Shown here: positions 35,514 through 44,648 of the stretch, piece after piece | Position numbering within the stretch: the first letter of the stretch is position 1 | How the letters are laid out: the number at the start of each line of letters is the position of its first letter | Assembly: GCF_000316035.1 (NCBI RefSeq) | Contig: NZ_ANHX01000025.1 | Location: 186,001 to 250,000, forward strand | From: Paenibacillus sp. PAMC 26794 | GTDB taxonomy: Bacteria > Bacillota > Bacilli > Paenibacillales > Paenibacillaceae | DNA: 64,000 nt | Reading direction: 5' to 3' | The notes under the pieces: generated by a model | Seen by the model: the letters and a program-made list of their open reading frames with translations, nothing else | Told to the model about the DNA's origin: nothing | Databases searched by the model: none | Translations under genes and position numbers: made by a program

Positions 35514-35698
35514 GTCACATCTCTCCCTTTACTATTGTTTAAGTACCGGATCAGAAGCAACGGTCTGTCGCTCAGCCATCCGGGCGAATGCCTACTCTGT
35601 TGATGCATTATAAGCAGCACAGGCTTGACTTGACACTCCAGATGTTAAAAATAATGTGAACGCCCTTTTTGAATGGATGCAAATGACTCGGCTTAAAC

Positions 35699-36613
35699 TC
35701 AGTTCTGTCGAGCCGGCTCGAGATCAGCCGCGGCATGCTCATCCCCCGGGTCCAGATCAATGACATATCGTCCAGGTGCAATCAATGCCGCCTGATGTTC
35801 ACAACGCCAGCGACGTCCACCTGAAGAACCCAGCGTCTGTCCATCTTGCAGAACATCCCCCTGATCAAATATGTAATACGCTGCACCCAGTAAGGTCTGA
35901 GCCACCGTATCGGGATCAAGACCGACGAAGTGACACTGGACATCAGGTACACCCAGCGCAGATAATCCCACGGTATCCATGACCAACCCGCGCTGTTCCT
36001 CTGTACCTCCGGCTTGATACATTCGAACGTTCATGGCTGCATACAGATGTTCCTCACGTTCCTGAGCTTGCGTATATGCTTCCGGTTCAACCAGCTTATC
36101 ACTGCCATACCAATACAGCGCATCACAGGTCAAACTTTCCATGATTGCCAGTACAGTCTTCTGAAACAGCTCTAGGCGCTGCTTACGAGGCATGGCAGCC
36201 GTGAACATATCATGTATCCGGATGGAATACCGCGAAGCTTCTACAACCTGTCCCACTTCCGGCCAATGCCATGCTTGTTGCAGAGCACCGCCAAAACGTG
36301 CACGATCTGCGATTTCATTCACAGGAAGCATGCAAGTCTGAGCAGGGATATCCCCTTCCTGAAAGGATACCTTATGGTCCAGATGATAGAAGACGAGCAT
36401 CTCATGCTTTTGCCCTCCGCTCTCTTGTTTCACATCCAGTCGGACTTGTCCTGTATGACGAATCATAGCTTCCTGCAAACGCAAGCGATCCACCTCTGGA
36501 CGTTCCCGGAACAAGAGTTCCACCATATACACCGGATGGAATCCGGAAGGTGTTTCATTCGTTTCGTTACTTTCAGTATTCACTTCATTGAATTCTTTTG
36601 ATTCATTTGTCAT
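35699..36613 (-). CDS. DUF4261 domain protein
   Basis: The 304-residue soluble protein has a polar Asn/Glu-rich N-terminus. The rest has the DUF4261 pattern, beginning YMVELLFRERPEVDRLRLQE and ending in a domain with DLDPGDEHAA. No catalytic motif is evident. It starts 10 bp after the DUF86-type gene and belongs to a four-gene run with short spacing. I chose the ATG preceded by GAGGGAAAT. Confidence 0.7.
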   Translation of the reverse strand: MTNESKEFNEVNTESNETNETPSGFHPVYMVELLFRERPEVDRLRLQEAMIRHTGQVRLDVKQESGGQKHEMLVFYHLDHKVSFQEGDIPAQTCMLPVNEIADRARFGGALQQAWHWPEVGQVVEASRYSIRIHDMFTAAMPRKQRLELFQKTVLAIMESLTCDALYWYGSDKLVEPEAYTQAQEREEHLYAAMNVRMYQAGGTEEQRGLVMDTVGLSALGVPDVQCHFVGLDPDTVAQTLLGAAYYIFDQGDVLQDGQTLGSSGGRRWRCEHQAALIAPGRYVIDLDPGDEHAAADLEPARQN

Positions 36614-36623
36614 GCGATTTCCC

Positions 36624-37085
36624 TCATTCCTTACGCTGTCCCTCGGCCTGTGCCGTATTGAAAGGACCAAGTTCAGTTTCCACGTAGGCGCTAACCTGAG
36701 TAGTGAAATGTTCAAGTATACTCGGCAACTCTACGCTAAGCGGATGGAGCTCAGACCGCTCCCAAGTGTAATAATCCTGCACCAGTGGCTTGCGTAACGT
36801 GACAAGCTGACGCAATATCTCATAGGTCGGATTATCAAAAACCTTTTCTTCATAATTAATCTGAATAATATCATCATAGCTGCTCGCATCTCTCATGATG
36901 AAGCCGTCGATCAGATAACTTCCCACATCGGTAACAATTTCGATCGCCAGGTGAAGACAACGTTCCTGTACCATCCCGAGCATGAGACTGCCATCCCAAG
37001 CCTCTGCTGCCCCGCGAAGCCCTTCAGCTACTTCCGGTACAGCAGCAAGCCGGCGGGCAATCTGTTCTCTGTTCACATAATACAT
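36624..37085 (-). CDS. DUF86 / HepT-like protein with altered active site
   Basis: The 153-residue all-helical protein aligns with the DUF86/YutE/HepT fold, from YYVNREQIARRL to LRQLVTLRKPLVQDYYTW. HepT RNases carry R-x(4-6)-H-x-Y; here the Arg is kept but the His is replaced (RKPLVQDYY). Toxic RNase activity is therefore doubtful. No MNT nucleotidyltransferase partner gene is nearby. It sits between a 36-residue membrane protein gene and a DUF4261 gene. Confidence 0.72.
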   Translation of the reverse strand: MYYVNREQIARRLAAVPEVAEGLRGAAEAWDGSLMLGMVQERCLHLAIEIVTDVGSYLIDGFIMRDASSYDDIIQINYEEKVFDNPTYEILRQLVTLRKPLVQDYYTWERSELHPLSVELPSILEHFTTQVSAYVETELGPFNTAQAEGQRKE

Positions 37086-37108
37086 TCGTTCACTTCCCGT
37101 TCAATAAG

Positions 37109-37219
37109 TTATCGGTTCCGTTTCCCTCTTCGCTTAAGCCAGAATATCATCACAGGACAAGCGATTAGAAACACAACAAAGATATATAGAAATTCCATAA
37201 CGTCTCTTAAATCGCTCAT
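37109..37219 (-). CDS. 36-residue single-span membrane protein
   Basis: A short frame encodes a protein starting MSDLRDVMEFLYIFVVFLIA, with one hydrophobic helix (about residues 9-28) and a strongly basic tail (KRRGKRNR). AAAGGGGA lies 6 bases before the ATG, so translation is well supported. It lies between the Dabb gene (39 bp upstream) and the DUF86 gene (23 bp downstream), all on the minus strand. It may anchor a partner at the membrane. Confidence 0.6.
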   Translation of the reverse strand: MSDLRDVMEFLYIFVVFLIACPVMIFWLKRRGKRNR

Positions 37220-37258
37220 GCAGAGTCCCCTTTATCTCAACGTAGTTTGAATGACAGA

Positions 37259-37546
37259 TCAGATTTCGTAGTCCACTGCAATTGACTGTTCTCTGACTTC
37301 GTTCATGTACTTGATAACTTCCTGATGAAGCGGGTGTACCTGATACGCCTGGAGATCCTCCAGTGACGCAAACTCCGCCGTGAGTGAAATGTCGAACGAT
37401 CTCTCCGAGCGAAGCACATCAATCCCGATTTCAAGTGAAACCAGGACATCAATCTTACCTTCCAGATTACGAAGCACCTGGGCTGCAGCTTCAATACTTT
37501 CTGCTGAGCGATCTTTCATTTTGAACAGGACAATATGTTTTATCAT
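37259..37546 (-). CDS. Dabb (stress-responsive alpha/beta-barrel) family protein
   Basis: The 95-residue protein has the dimeric alpha-beta barrel pattern: IKHIVLFKMKD at the start, a central SFDISLTAEFASLEDLQAY and the HPLHQEVI segment. Members range from stress proteins to small cyclases; the substrate is unknown. The ATG lies after a weak CGAGGTG site. It is the first gene of a four-gene minus-strand run. Confidence 0.85.
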   Translation of the reverse strand: MIKHIVLFKMKDRSAESIEAAAQVLRNLEGKIDVLVSLEIGIDVLRSERSFDISLTAEFASLEDLQAYQVHPLHQEVIKYMNEVREQSIAVDYEI

Positions 37547-37663
37547 CTGGGCAAACACCTCGTTTAATATAATAGTAGAAATGAATGAATTTTCATGTAT
37601 CCAAAATATATCATAACGTTCTCTATTACGAAAGGATACTTGGAAACGTTCTCTTGATAAGAA

Positions 37664-37705
37664 AAAGGAATCCGAACCGTTTTATTTCGATTCGGATTCC
37701 TTTTG
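37664..37705 (-). terminator. Terminator overlapping the end of the holin gene
   Basis: GGAATCCGAA/TTCGGATTCC followed by TTTTTC on the minus strand. The left arm is formed by the last codons of the holin reading frame (SESK). Confidence 0.8.
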
Positions 37706-38215
37706 AGATCCATCCTCCTTCTGTTTCGCGGATTCATCCTGCAGAGTTTGTCCTGTTTCAGCCTGCTGCTTGATGTTGTCCGGGGTTGGCTGCGGTTTGG
37801 ACCATTCACGATTCATAAGATACTCCTGATTTTCCTGTTTCTTCAACACTGCAATGGCCTGTCTGAGCTTTGCAGGCAATGGAAGACCGATTCTGGCATA
37901 ATTCTCAGTAATCGAAATGAGTTCATTCACCAGATAGAAATAAATAGCTCCACCTTTGATAAAATCGGTTCCCATGATCAGATCAATTCGGTGAGCAAGC
38001 AAAACAACCGTCAGCATGAGCCCTTTGCGAGCAATCCCCCAGAATCCAATGTTGCTATTCAACCCTGTCCCCGTTCTTACTGCCGCCGCCAAACCTGTGA
38101 TATAATCCACAGCCATCGCGACCGCGAGCAGGCTCAGCAATTGATCCCATCCGCCAAAAGCAAACGTAACAAACGCTCCCGAGATGACAGCAAAGGTATT
38201 CACAGATAGATTCAC
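37682..38215 (-). CDS. Phage holin family 4 (TcdE/BhlA-type) protein
   Basis: The 177-residue protein has three to four hydrophobic segments in the first ~110 residues and the family stretch VDYITGLAAAVRTGTGLNSNIGFWGIARKG. A charged, Gln/Lys/Glu-rich tail follows. Holins form membrane pores that release lytic or secreted enzymes. No endolysin or phage gene is nearby, so this is a solitary, probably domesticated holin. Start is GTG after GAGGTGAGG. Confidence 0.85.
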   Translation of the reverse strand: MNLSVNTFAVISGAFVTFAFGGWDQLLSLLAVAMAVDYITGLAAAVRTGTGLNSNIGFWGIARKGLMLTVVLLAHRIDLIMGTDFIKGGAIYFYLVNELISITENYARIGLPLPAKLRQAIAVLKKQENQEYLMNREWSKPQPTPDNIKQQAETGQTLQDESAKQKEDGSQKESESK

Positions 38216-38662
38216 GTTCCTCACCTCTCCCTTACACTTGAGTATCATACAATATATGTAAAAGTAAGAGATTTGACAGGTCACATGTCATGCTGAACAT
38301 GCGGATTTATAATTTCAGATTTGTGCACATCCTCTTCGCAACAGGGGAACGAAAATCACATGCTTTTGGGGAATTCAGGGAAATAAACCGCATCATATCA
38401 ACAAAAAACAGATAAAAGTTCTTTAGACCTAATAATGAGTAATTAGAACTATATTATTTATATTCCTGTTCAATTTCTCCCCTCATTTTTAGTGAAACAT
38501 TGTAATCTAGGAATATACTAGGATGTGAATTGCGCATGGTCTAGTTCGTAATTCCCTCTTTATCGTGAATTGACGCATTGACGCATTTGTAACCAGTAAA
38601 CCCGGCACTTGAAAGTACCCCGTTGTTTATTGTAGTATTTGGTTAAAAAAATCGGAGGAAAT
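38216..38662. other. Intergenic region with the promoter of the tandem-HTH gene
   Basis: No gene is seen. It contains an 8-bp tandem duplication, TTGACGCA twice at 38570-38585. A likely promoter TTGAAA (38609-38614)/TAGTAT (38633-38638) with an 18-bp spacer lies just ahead of the tandem-HTH gene. Confidence 0.45.
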
Positions 38663-39259
38663 ATGCCTAATCAACCAGAACAACATTCCATCCAGGCGTG
38701 GTCTCTGATCAACCGTAAATACTTGGGAAAAGGCGTCCGTGTTAAACGATTCCGAAAACCGACACGCTGTCAAATCCGTAATCGTGTTCTTCTTGCCGTA
38801 CTGATGGCCAATGATATCAAGTTGTCCCAGCTCGCTGAAGACCTCTCCATCTCTTCACGCAGTGTCAGTGCGTGGGTATATGAAGGACGGATACCCGGCA
38901 GTACCAATTTGGACAAGACTTGCCAATTACTCGGCTACCCGCGTCATATTCTTTTCAATGAAGAAGTTGTGCGTAATAGCCCTGTCATATGTCAACCCGA
39001 GTCATCTCGCTTCATGAAGCGTACGGTGACCCGTTCTCCGGTTAGCAACCGTATTTTGACAGGCTTGTGTATGGTCCATGATCTGTCGGTGACAGATGTC
39101 AGCCACTGGATCGGGGTTCATCCCGGCACTTTCCGCAAATGGCTGCATCAGGGAACACTGCCTTCTGCTGCATTTCAGGAACAAGCGGAGCAATTTTTCC
39201 GTATCCCGAAAACTATTTTGTTCGCAGATGTCATCTTGAAAGATCGTCGCAACAACTAA
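38663..39259 (+). CDS. Tandem helix-turn-helix DNA-binding protein
   Basis: The 198-residue basic protein contains two similar XRE-like units. The first (about residues 40-95) has LAEDLSISSRSVSAWVYEGRIP and ends LGYPRHILF. The second (about 125-190) has VSHWIGVHPGTFRKWLHQGTLP and ends FRIPKTILF. The shared order indicates internal duplication. No ligand domain is present, so it may bind DNA at paired sites. CGGAGGAAAT precedes the ATG. Confidence 0.72.
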   Translation: MPNQPEQHSIQAWSLINRKYLGKGVRVKRFRKPTRCQIRNRVLLAVLMANDIKLSQLAEDLSISSRSVSAWVYEGRIPGSTNLDKTCQLLGYPRHILFNEEVVRNSPVICQPESSRFMKRTVTRSPVSNRILTGLCMVHDLSVTDVSHWIGVHPGTFRKWLHQGTLPSAAFQEQAEQFFRIPKTILFADVILKDRRNN

Positions 39260-39271
39260 ATAAGCGAACAG

Positions 39272-39318
39272 CCAAAAGGCTCTGATCTCCCCATAGGGAG
39301 GCCAGAGCCTTTTTTAAA
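39272..39318 (+). terminator. Terminator of the tandem-HTH gene
   Basis: AAAAGGCTCTG-CTCCC/GGGAG-CAGAGCCTTTT followed by further T. Confidence 0.9.
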
Positions 39319-39481
39319 ATAAATGCATGCCTTCTCTCTCGGACTTGAAGCACTGTTCTGGCCATTCCATCAGAAATGTCAGATAACCTACCCTTTTTCG
39401 CCTTTTGCTCCCAAGGAGAGCCATCACAGCCCGCTACATGCTAAGTTAATGCATTTCATCATGACCATTCTCTCTAAAAGG

Positions 39482-40636
39482 TCATCCTAACCTTGTGTTC
39501 AACACTTCATTGATATATCTCAATCCGGTATATCGAGGACGAAGCGTATGCGCTGTGTTGAATGCATGTTCCACCATCTCCGGGGTTACACCGAGTTGCT
39601 CAGTAGTCACAGGTCCACCTACTTGTTCCAACCATGCGATGAGCTGAGAAGCCTCCGGCAATTGGTCATATATCCCAAACACCGGTTCACCCGATGTCTG
39701 TGCAAGCTCTTTATATTTCACCGTAAGCAATGCACATGCTACGCCAACTTTGGCACCATGCAGAACCGGCCTTTCTCCCGCTTGCATCAGATCCATCTCC
39801 AAAATGTGGGACAGATGATGCTCACCTCCGGATGCCGGACGGGAATGGTCAATGATCAGCATGGAGATACCGGAAACAATTAAGGCGTCCATTAATACAG
39901 CTACTCCCTCTGCTCGCCCCTCCGCAATAGCTTGTACATGATCTATGCAGGTATTCAGCGCTTCTTCTGTCATCCGATAAGCAACTGGACAGAACGGTTC
40001 CCCGCCCAGTTCACGAGAAACAATCCAGTCTGCAAGTGAAGTATATTTACCAAGCATATCTCCGAATCCGGCAGCAGTCATCACTTGGGGGGCTTGCTCC
40101 AGAATATCCAGATCGGCAAAGATAGCCTCCGGCGGAACAGCCTGAAATGTTTGTTTGACGCCGCTTACAATTAAGGGTGCACCCGCAGAAGTAAACCCAT
40201 CTACTGAAGCCGCTGTCGGTATCGACAAAAAGGGCTTGTTCATTTTGGAACAAACAAATCTCACCAGATCATGAATGGTACCTGAACCCACCGCAATTAC
40301 AGCCTGACTTTCGAGTCTCACACCCAACATAACCTGCACAATAGCTGCTTCATCCGCAATGATATCCCCCGTGCGATTCTCCGGTAGAGCGATCTCATCC
40401 ACATGCATTCCCGCTTCGCGAATACTACTCAGCACATCAGATCCGGCGGCCCGAAACGTATGTCGATCATAAACAACCGTCACCTGACGATATCCTTGCT
40501 CAGACAAATAACCCGGTAACCTCTGAATGGCCCCAGCTTCCAGATGAATCAGCATATCCACCACTCGGTGTTGATGACCGCAAGCACACTGCTGTGCTTC
40601 CTCATTCCATGCTGCAATTCGTTCGTTCATATTCAT
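39482..40636 (-). CDS. araM: sn-Glycerol-1-phosphate dehydrogenase (AraM type)
   Basis: The 384-residue protein belongs to the iron/zinc-type dehydrogenases. It shares with Bacillus AraM the NAD-binding IAVGSGTIHDLVRFV, the SVDGFTSAGAP loop, AAGFGDMLGKYTSLADW and the metal-site HSRPASGGEHHLSH and HGAKVG. AraM makes glycerol 1-phosphate, the precursor of heptaprenylglyceryl lipids in Bacillales. The N-terminus has a CACGH stretch not typical of AraM. GGGAGGG lies 8 bases before the ATG. Confidence 0.93.
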   Translation of the reverse strand: MNMNERIAAWNEEAQQCACGHQHRVVDMLIHLEAGAIQRLPGYLSEQGYRQVTVVYDRHTFRAAGSDVLSSIREAGMHVDEIALPENRTGDIIADEAAIVQVMLGVRLESQAVIAVGSGTIHDLVRFVCSKMNKPFLSIPTAASVDGFTSAGAPLIVSGVKQTFQAVPPEAIFADLDILEQAPQVMTAAGFGDMLGKYTSLADWIVSRELGGEPFCPVAYRMTEEALNTCIDHVQAIAEGRAEGVAVLMDALIVSGISMLIIDHSRPASGGEHHLSHILEMDLMQAGERPVLHGAKVGVACALLTVKYKELAQTSGEPVFGIYDQLPEASQLIAWLEQVGGPVTTEQLGVTPEMVEHAFNTAHTLRPRYTGLRYINEVLNTRLG

Positions 40637-40794
40637 TCGCTCTTACCCTCCCATATGAGATATCATGCATAATTAACGGGTTAAAACCACAAGATAAAAA
40701 AGGAAATAAAATGTGATGATTTTCCTGATCACACTTTACTGCCTGTACCCAATATTTGCAAATCCATATCTCACATATCCAAGTAGGTGAAGCA

Positions 40795-40980
40795 ATGAAA
40801 TTAACGAAAGAATTAGGAATTTCGCTCGGATTTCTGGCCGGAACCACCTTTGGCAGTGGTATCGCTTTTTTGTTTCGTCTCCAGTCGGTTGATGTGGTTG
40901 CCAGTGTTGCGCTATTTGGTATTGCAGGAGCCATTGCCGGAATCATCATGGCAGTCATTCTACGCCAGCGGCAACATTAG
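40795..40980 (+). CDS. Small two-span membrane protein
   Basis: The 61-residue protein has two Gly/Ala-rich hydrophobic helices (about residues 8-27 and 33-55) and a basic C-terminus (RQRQH). TAGGTGA precedes the ATG. No family is recognised. Confidence 0.5.
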   Translation: MKLTKELGISLGFLAGTTFGSGIAFLFRLQSVDVVASVALFGIAGAIAGIIMAVILRQRQH

Positions 40981-41036
40981 TATTATCATTAGAATGCCCG
41001 CAGCTAAATGCCGGATTCACACTAATGATCCACAAC

Positions 41037-41087
41037 ATAAAGAAAGGTTCGTGAATTGCCCTAGAGCAACGCACGAACCTTTCTTTG
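41037..41087 (-). terminator. Terminator of tRNA-Leu
   Basis: AAAGAAAGGTTCGTG and its exact complement flank an 18-base loop, ending in CTTTCTTTATG on the minus strand. Confidence 0.8.
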
Positions 41088-41093
41088 GATAGA

Positions 41094-41177
<84 letters not shown>

Positions 41178-41249
41178 ATAATATGTATCTCCTCATCCAT
41201 CGATGAAAAGCGTTCCGGTGAAGCAATTCCTTGTTTTACCGTAATTCAG

Positions 41250-41278
41250 AGTATACATGCTCCAAAATAAAAATGCAA
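41250..41278 (-). promoter_or_regulatory. Promoter of tRNA-Leu
   Basis: TTGCAT (41273-41278) and TATACT (41250-41255) on the minus strand with a 17-bp spacer, about 65 bases ahead of the mature tRNA 5' end. Confidence 0.65.
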
Positions 41279-41306
41279 CTTCTTTTTTATTCATTCATTC
41301 ATGAAT

Positions 41307-41320
41307 AGGACATATGTCCT
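41307..41320. promoter_or_regulatory. Perfect palindrome upstream of the Gfo/Idh gene
   Basis: AGGACATATGTCCT is a perfect 14-bp palindrome about 80 bp before the oxidoreductase start, preceded by ATTCATGAAT. It is a candidate operator. Confidence 0.35.
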
Positions 41321-41402
41321 TTTTTGTCAACTTCAAACACCCTATCGTAGCATTAAACAAATATAGATCCATACGAATGTAAAAATGAAGGAGAGATCCA
41401 CC

Positions 41403-42395
41403 TTGAAAACAACCAATCTGTGCTTTATCGGTGCCGGGTTTCATGCATCCACGAATATTTACCCTTCTGTTGTTGAAGCCGGAGCGCAGATCCAGGCCAT
41501 TGCCACTCGCAGTATGGAACGCTCTGAAGCAGCTCTGCTGCGATTTGGCAGCAACGGACAAGCGTATGACAATGCTCAGCTTATGTTGCAGCAGGAAATC
41601 TGTGACGGAGTCGTTGTGGTCGCCCAGCCTTTAGATCAGACCGCTCTTGTTCTCGAATGCATTCGGGCTGGCAAGAATGTATACGTGGATAAGCCGCTCG
41701 GATGGAACGCAGCGGAAGCCGCCACTGTTGCAGACGCTGCCGAGCAAGCTGGCGTCGTTGTCATGGTCGGTTTTATGAAACGTTATGCTCCCGTATACAT
41801 GAAGCTGAAGGAGCTCATTGATAATGGTTCGCTAGGTAAGGTACGTTCATTCCAGATGAAATTTGCTGTAGACAGTACCCCATTTTGCAAGGATGAGGAA
41901 CAGTTCATGAAGCTCGCTGCCATTCATATGGTCGATCTGATGTGTTTCCTATTCGGAGAAGCAATACGAGTTACAGGCACAACCGTGAAGGATGGGGAAC
42001 ACATTAATCAAAGCATTTCCCTTGTATTTGAGAATAACGTAGTAGGCAGTGCTTATTTTACCGGCATGAGTGCTTGGTCACGGGAGAGCGAAAGTGTACT
42101 CGTCACCTTTGACAACGGATTTGCGTCAGCTGAAGAGATCAACACACTTACTGTTCATCAATCCCGAAGCTCATCTAGCCTTCCCTGGAAATCCCTCGAG
42201 GAGCAAGATACCGTATATACGCCTTCCGGTTCTCCCATGTCAGGAGCTTATCGCGACCTTTATCTACGCGGATTTGTTGGTGAAATGGCGCACTTCATCG
42301 CGTGTTGCCAGAATCAGACCGTCCCACATTCCAGCGCCAGGGATAATATTGCAACAATGGCTCTATGTGACTCCATTCTATCGTCACTGAAGTAG
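41403..42395 (+). CDS. Gfo/Idh/MocA family oxidoreductase
   Basis: The 330-residue NAD(P)-dependent sugar-type dehydrogenase has the N-terminal Rossmann start TNLCFIGAGFHAS. The EKP-like motif is VYVDKPLGW, in which the usual Glu is Asp, and KLAAIHMVDLMCFLFG aligns with the substrate-site His region. Substrate is unknown. The start is TTG, 7 bases after AAGGAGAG; an alternative start upstream overlaps that site. Confidence 0.85.
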   Translation: MKTTNLCFIGAGFHASTNIYPSVVEAGAQIQAIATRSMERSEAALLRFGSNGQAYDNAQLMLQQEICDGVVVVAQPLDQTALVLECIRAGKNVYVDKPLGWNAAEAATVADAAEQAGVVVMVGFMKRYAPVYMKLKELIDNGSLGKVRSFQMKFAVDSTPFCKDEEQFMKLAAIHMVDLMCFLFGEAIRVTGTTVKDGEHINQSISLVFENNVVGSAYFTGMSAWSRESESVLVTFDNGFASAEEINTLTVHQSRSSSSLPWKSLEEQDTVYTPSGSPMSGAYRDLYLRGFVGEMAHFIACCQNQTVPHSSARDNIATMALCDSILSSLK

Positions 42396-42618
42396 CGTAT
42401 ATACGCTCATCATCATATTTTATACATCCAGAGAAGAGCCTGAAACCGGGGATCTTTTTTATCTTATAGACATCATCGCATCTGCCTTCGCCTAGAGTTA
42501 GGGTTTATAATCTGCATCATAAGTGATATGCTCTTTCATGAACTATACGTACTTTATGTAATGTAACCACCCAAATAGATACCATAGAAAATCACCCTAA
42601 AGTGGAGGTGTACTTATA

Positions 42619-42981
42619 ATGAAAAAGGACGCAACCAAGCTATGTCCCGCGCCATACGGCTGTTCCGTGGAAGTTACCCTCAGTGTGATCGGAGGCAAAT
42701 GGAAAGGTGCCATTTTGTATCATTTATTCTCCGGTCCTCTGAGATTTAACGAGATCCGAAAATTGTTTCCTGACATCACCCAGCGTATGCTCACCCTGCA
42801 ACTTCGAGAGTTGGAAGGCAGCGGAATTGTTCATCGTGAAATATACCCCCAGATCCCACCTAAAGTGGAGTATTCCCTCACACCATTTGGTGAAACGTTA
42901 CGGCCGATTATCTTCAGCATGCGAGATTGGGGAGAAACGTATACAAATGAGGTTCTGGCCAGATCCTCACAAGAGGTATAA
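42619..42981 (+). CDS. HxlR-family winged-helix regulator
   Basis: The 120-residue protein has the HxlR pattern: [46 protein letters not shown] and [15 protein letters not shown]. Cys residues at 9 and 15 near the N-terminus are possible redox sensors, as in YodB/HxlR relatives. AGTGGAGGTG precedes the ATG. Targets are unknown; the nearest genes are the Gfo/Idh oxidoreductase upstream and the convergent cyclase. Confidence 0.9.
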   Translation: MKKDATKLCPAPYGCSVEVTLSVIGGKWKGAILYHLFSGPLRFNEIRKLFPDITQRMLTLQLRELEGSGIVHREIYPQIPPKVEYSLTPFGETLRPIIFSMRDWGETYTNEVLARSSQEV

Positions 42982-42985
42982 AACA

Positions 42986-43027
42986 CAAAAGAAGCTGTCC
43001 CTAGTTTTTAGGGAACAGCTTCTTTGC
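42986..43027. terminator. Bidirectional terminator
   Basis: AAAGAAGCTGT-CCCTA/TAGGG-ACAGCTTCTTT, between the convergent HxlR and diguanylate cyclase genes. Confidence 0.85.
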
Positions 43028-43031
43028 TTGT

Positions 43032-44648
43032 TTATTTAATAACCGTTTGGATCGTAACCGTACGGTTACGTCCCTCTTCCTTCGCTTGATACAATGCATT
43101 ATCCGCCAAGTGAAACAGTTCTGTGGATGTTGTGGAGTGCTTCGGATATTCAGCAATTCCAGCCGAGATGGTGACGGAACGATCTACAGGCAATATGCTT
43201 TCTTCGACCGTTATTCGGATACGTTCAGCAATCTCAAAAGCCACGTTAGACTCGGAATTTCTTAACAAGACTACAAATTCCTCCCCACCAAACCGAGCGC
43301 AGACATCTTCTGTGCGAACAGACAATTGAATGATATTGGCAATGTGTTTCAATACTTCATCCCCAGCATGATGCCCGAATGTATCATTAATGGACTTGAA
43401 GCGGTCAATATCCAGAACAATAATGGAGAACGGCACCTCATCCTGAATCCATTCCTGAATGACTTCTTCGAAGGTTCTGCGATTGTTCATGCCTGTTAAA
43501 ACATCTGTTCTGGCATCATAGACAAGCTGGTTTGTCTGTTTCCTAAAGTTCGCCAATGCGCCAACAACTGCTCTTGTTAGAAGGTCTGCCTCTCTATTCC
43601 AGTGAGGCTTCATCACCGGTAGATCCACTTGTCCCTTATCGACCTGATTCACCAAATCAGCCAGCATAGCAAAAGGACTGGCCAGCTTGCGTGCAACCCG
43701 AACCACAATAAGGGTCAGGATCAGGAAAGGCACTGAGGTGTACAGCAACAACATACGGATATGATGATTCAACTGATCGTACACCGTTTGGGTTGGAGAC
43801 ACGATTACGACGCCCCAGTCTGTTGATGGAACTTTGTAATAACCTGCAAGTGAATCCACACCTGCCAGGTTTTTGTATTGTTCTTTACCGTTCTTGTTTA
43901 ATAACAGCTTTTGCACCACTTCATTTTTACTGACATTTTCACCAATTCGGTTGGTGTTTGGGTGAAATAACAATGTGCCCTTCTTATCCACAATAAAAAA
44001 GTAGGAACCATTACTTGTCTTGAGCTGACTGCCAAAAGACAGACTCAATATATTATTTTCCTGCAAAAAGATATTTCCACCAATCGTTCCTTGGTACGCC
44101 CCTGCCGAATCAAAGATCGGTTCACTGACAAATACAATTCTGCGTTTGGTTCTGGGTGTCTGGTACGCTTCGGAGATATACGAAGCCCTCAATTTAACCG
44201 CTTCTTTTGCTGCATTGGAACTAACATGGTGACCTACGCTAGCCTGTGAGTAAGGTGAGGTAGACCTGACTACTCCCGCTTTATCTACCAAAGCAACAGA
44301 ATTGAAAAAATTACTGCTATTGCGAACCAAATCCAATGTGGAATTCAATTCATTTGTATTGGAGTGATCCATATCAGGGAAATATTGGGCTGCATATTTC
44401 AAGCTTTCCTGCATGGAGTAAAAAAGCGAATCCAGGTTTTGGCTCATTTGCACAGCGCTTGCATAGTTTAGCGACAGGGTGTTATCAATGAGTGACTGTT
44501 TCTGAGATGTATACGATGAGATGACCATGATGGTCAATGTCATTATAACTGAAATAGTGACCAACCCGCCAAGTAAAGCCGTAAGGCTGATCTTCTTGAT
44601 GTTTTTTATTTTTCTTCGTAATTTGGATCTCTTGATCTGTGCAATCAT
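43032..44648 (-). CDS. Membrane diguanylate cyclase with dCache sensor
   Basis: The 538-residue protein has a transmembrane helix at about 20-45, an extracellular dCache-like sensor (about 50-295), a second helix (about 298-318) and a HAMP-like linker. The C-terminal GGDEF domain has GGEEF at 454-458 and metal-site D413. The inhibitory I-site RxxD (RTED, 445-448) is in the canonical place. It should make c-di-GMP in response to an external signal and be feedback-inhibited. No EAL domain is present. GGGGGAAG precedes the ATG. Confidence 0.93.
   Translation of the reverse strand: MIAQIKRSKLRRKIKNIKKISLTALLGGLVTISVIMTLTIMVISSYTSQKQSLIDNTLSLNYASAVQMSQNLDSLFYSMQESLKYAAQYFPDMDHSNTNELNSTLDLVRNSSNFFNSVALVDKAGVVRSTSPYSQASVGHHVSSNAAKEAVKLRASYISEAYQTPRTKRRIVFVSEPIFDSAGAYQGTIGGNIFLQENNILSLSFGSQLKTSNGSYFFIVDKKGTLLFHPNTNRIGENVSKNEVVQKLLLNKNGKEQYKNLAGVDSLAGYYKVPSTDWGVVIVSPTQTVYDQLNHHIRMLLLYTSVPFLILTLIVVRVARKLASPFAMLADLVNQVDKGQVDLPVMKPHWNREADLLTRAVVGALANFRKQTNQLVYDARTDVLTGMNNRRTFEEVIQEWIQDEVPFSIIVLDIDRFKSINDTFGHHAGDEVLKHIANIIQLSVRTEDVCARFGGEEFVVLLRNSESNVAFEIAERIRITVEESILPVDRSVTISAGIAEYPKHSTTSTELFHLADNALYQAKEEGRNRTVTIQTVIK

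Noticed and set aside
36624..37085. Classical HepT-MNT toxin-antitoxin pair
   Set aside because: The catalytic His of the RX4-6HXY motif is missing and there is no nucleotidyltransferase gene next to it.
37682..38215. Holin gene as a sign of a prophage
   Set aside because: No endolysin, structural, integrase or attachment-site sequence is nearby; a single holin is better read as a domesticated gene.
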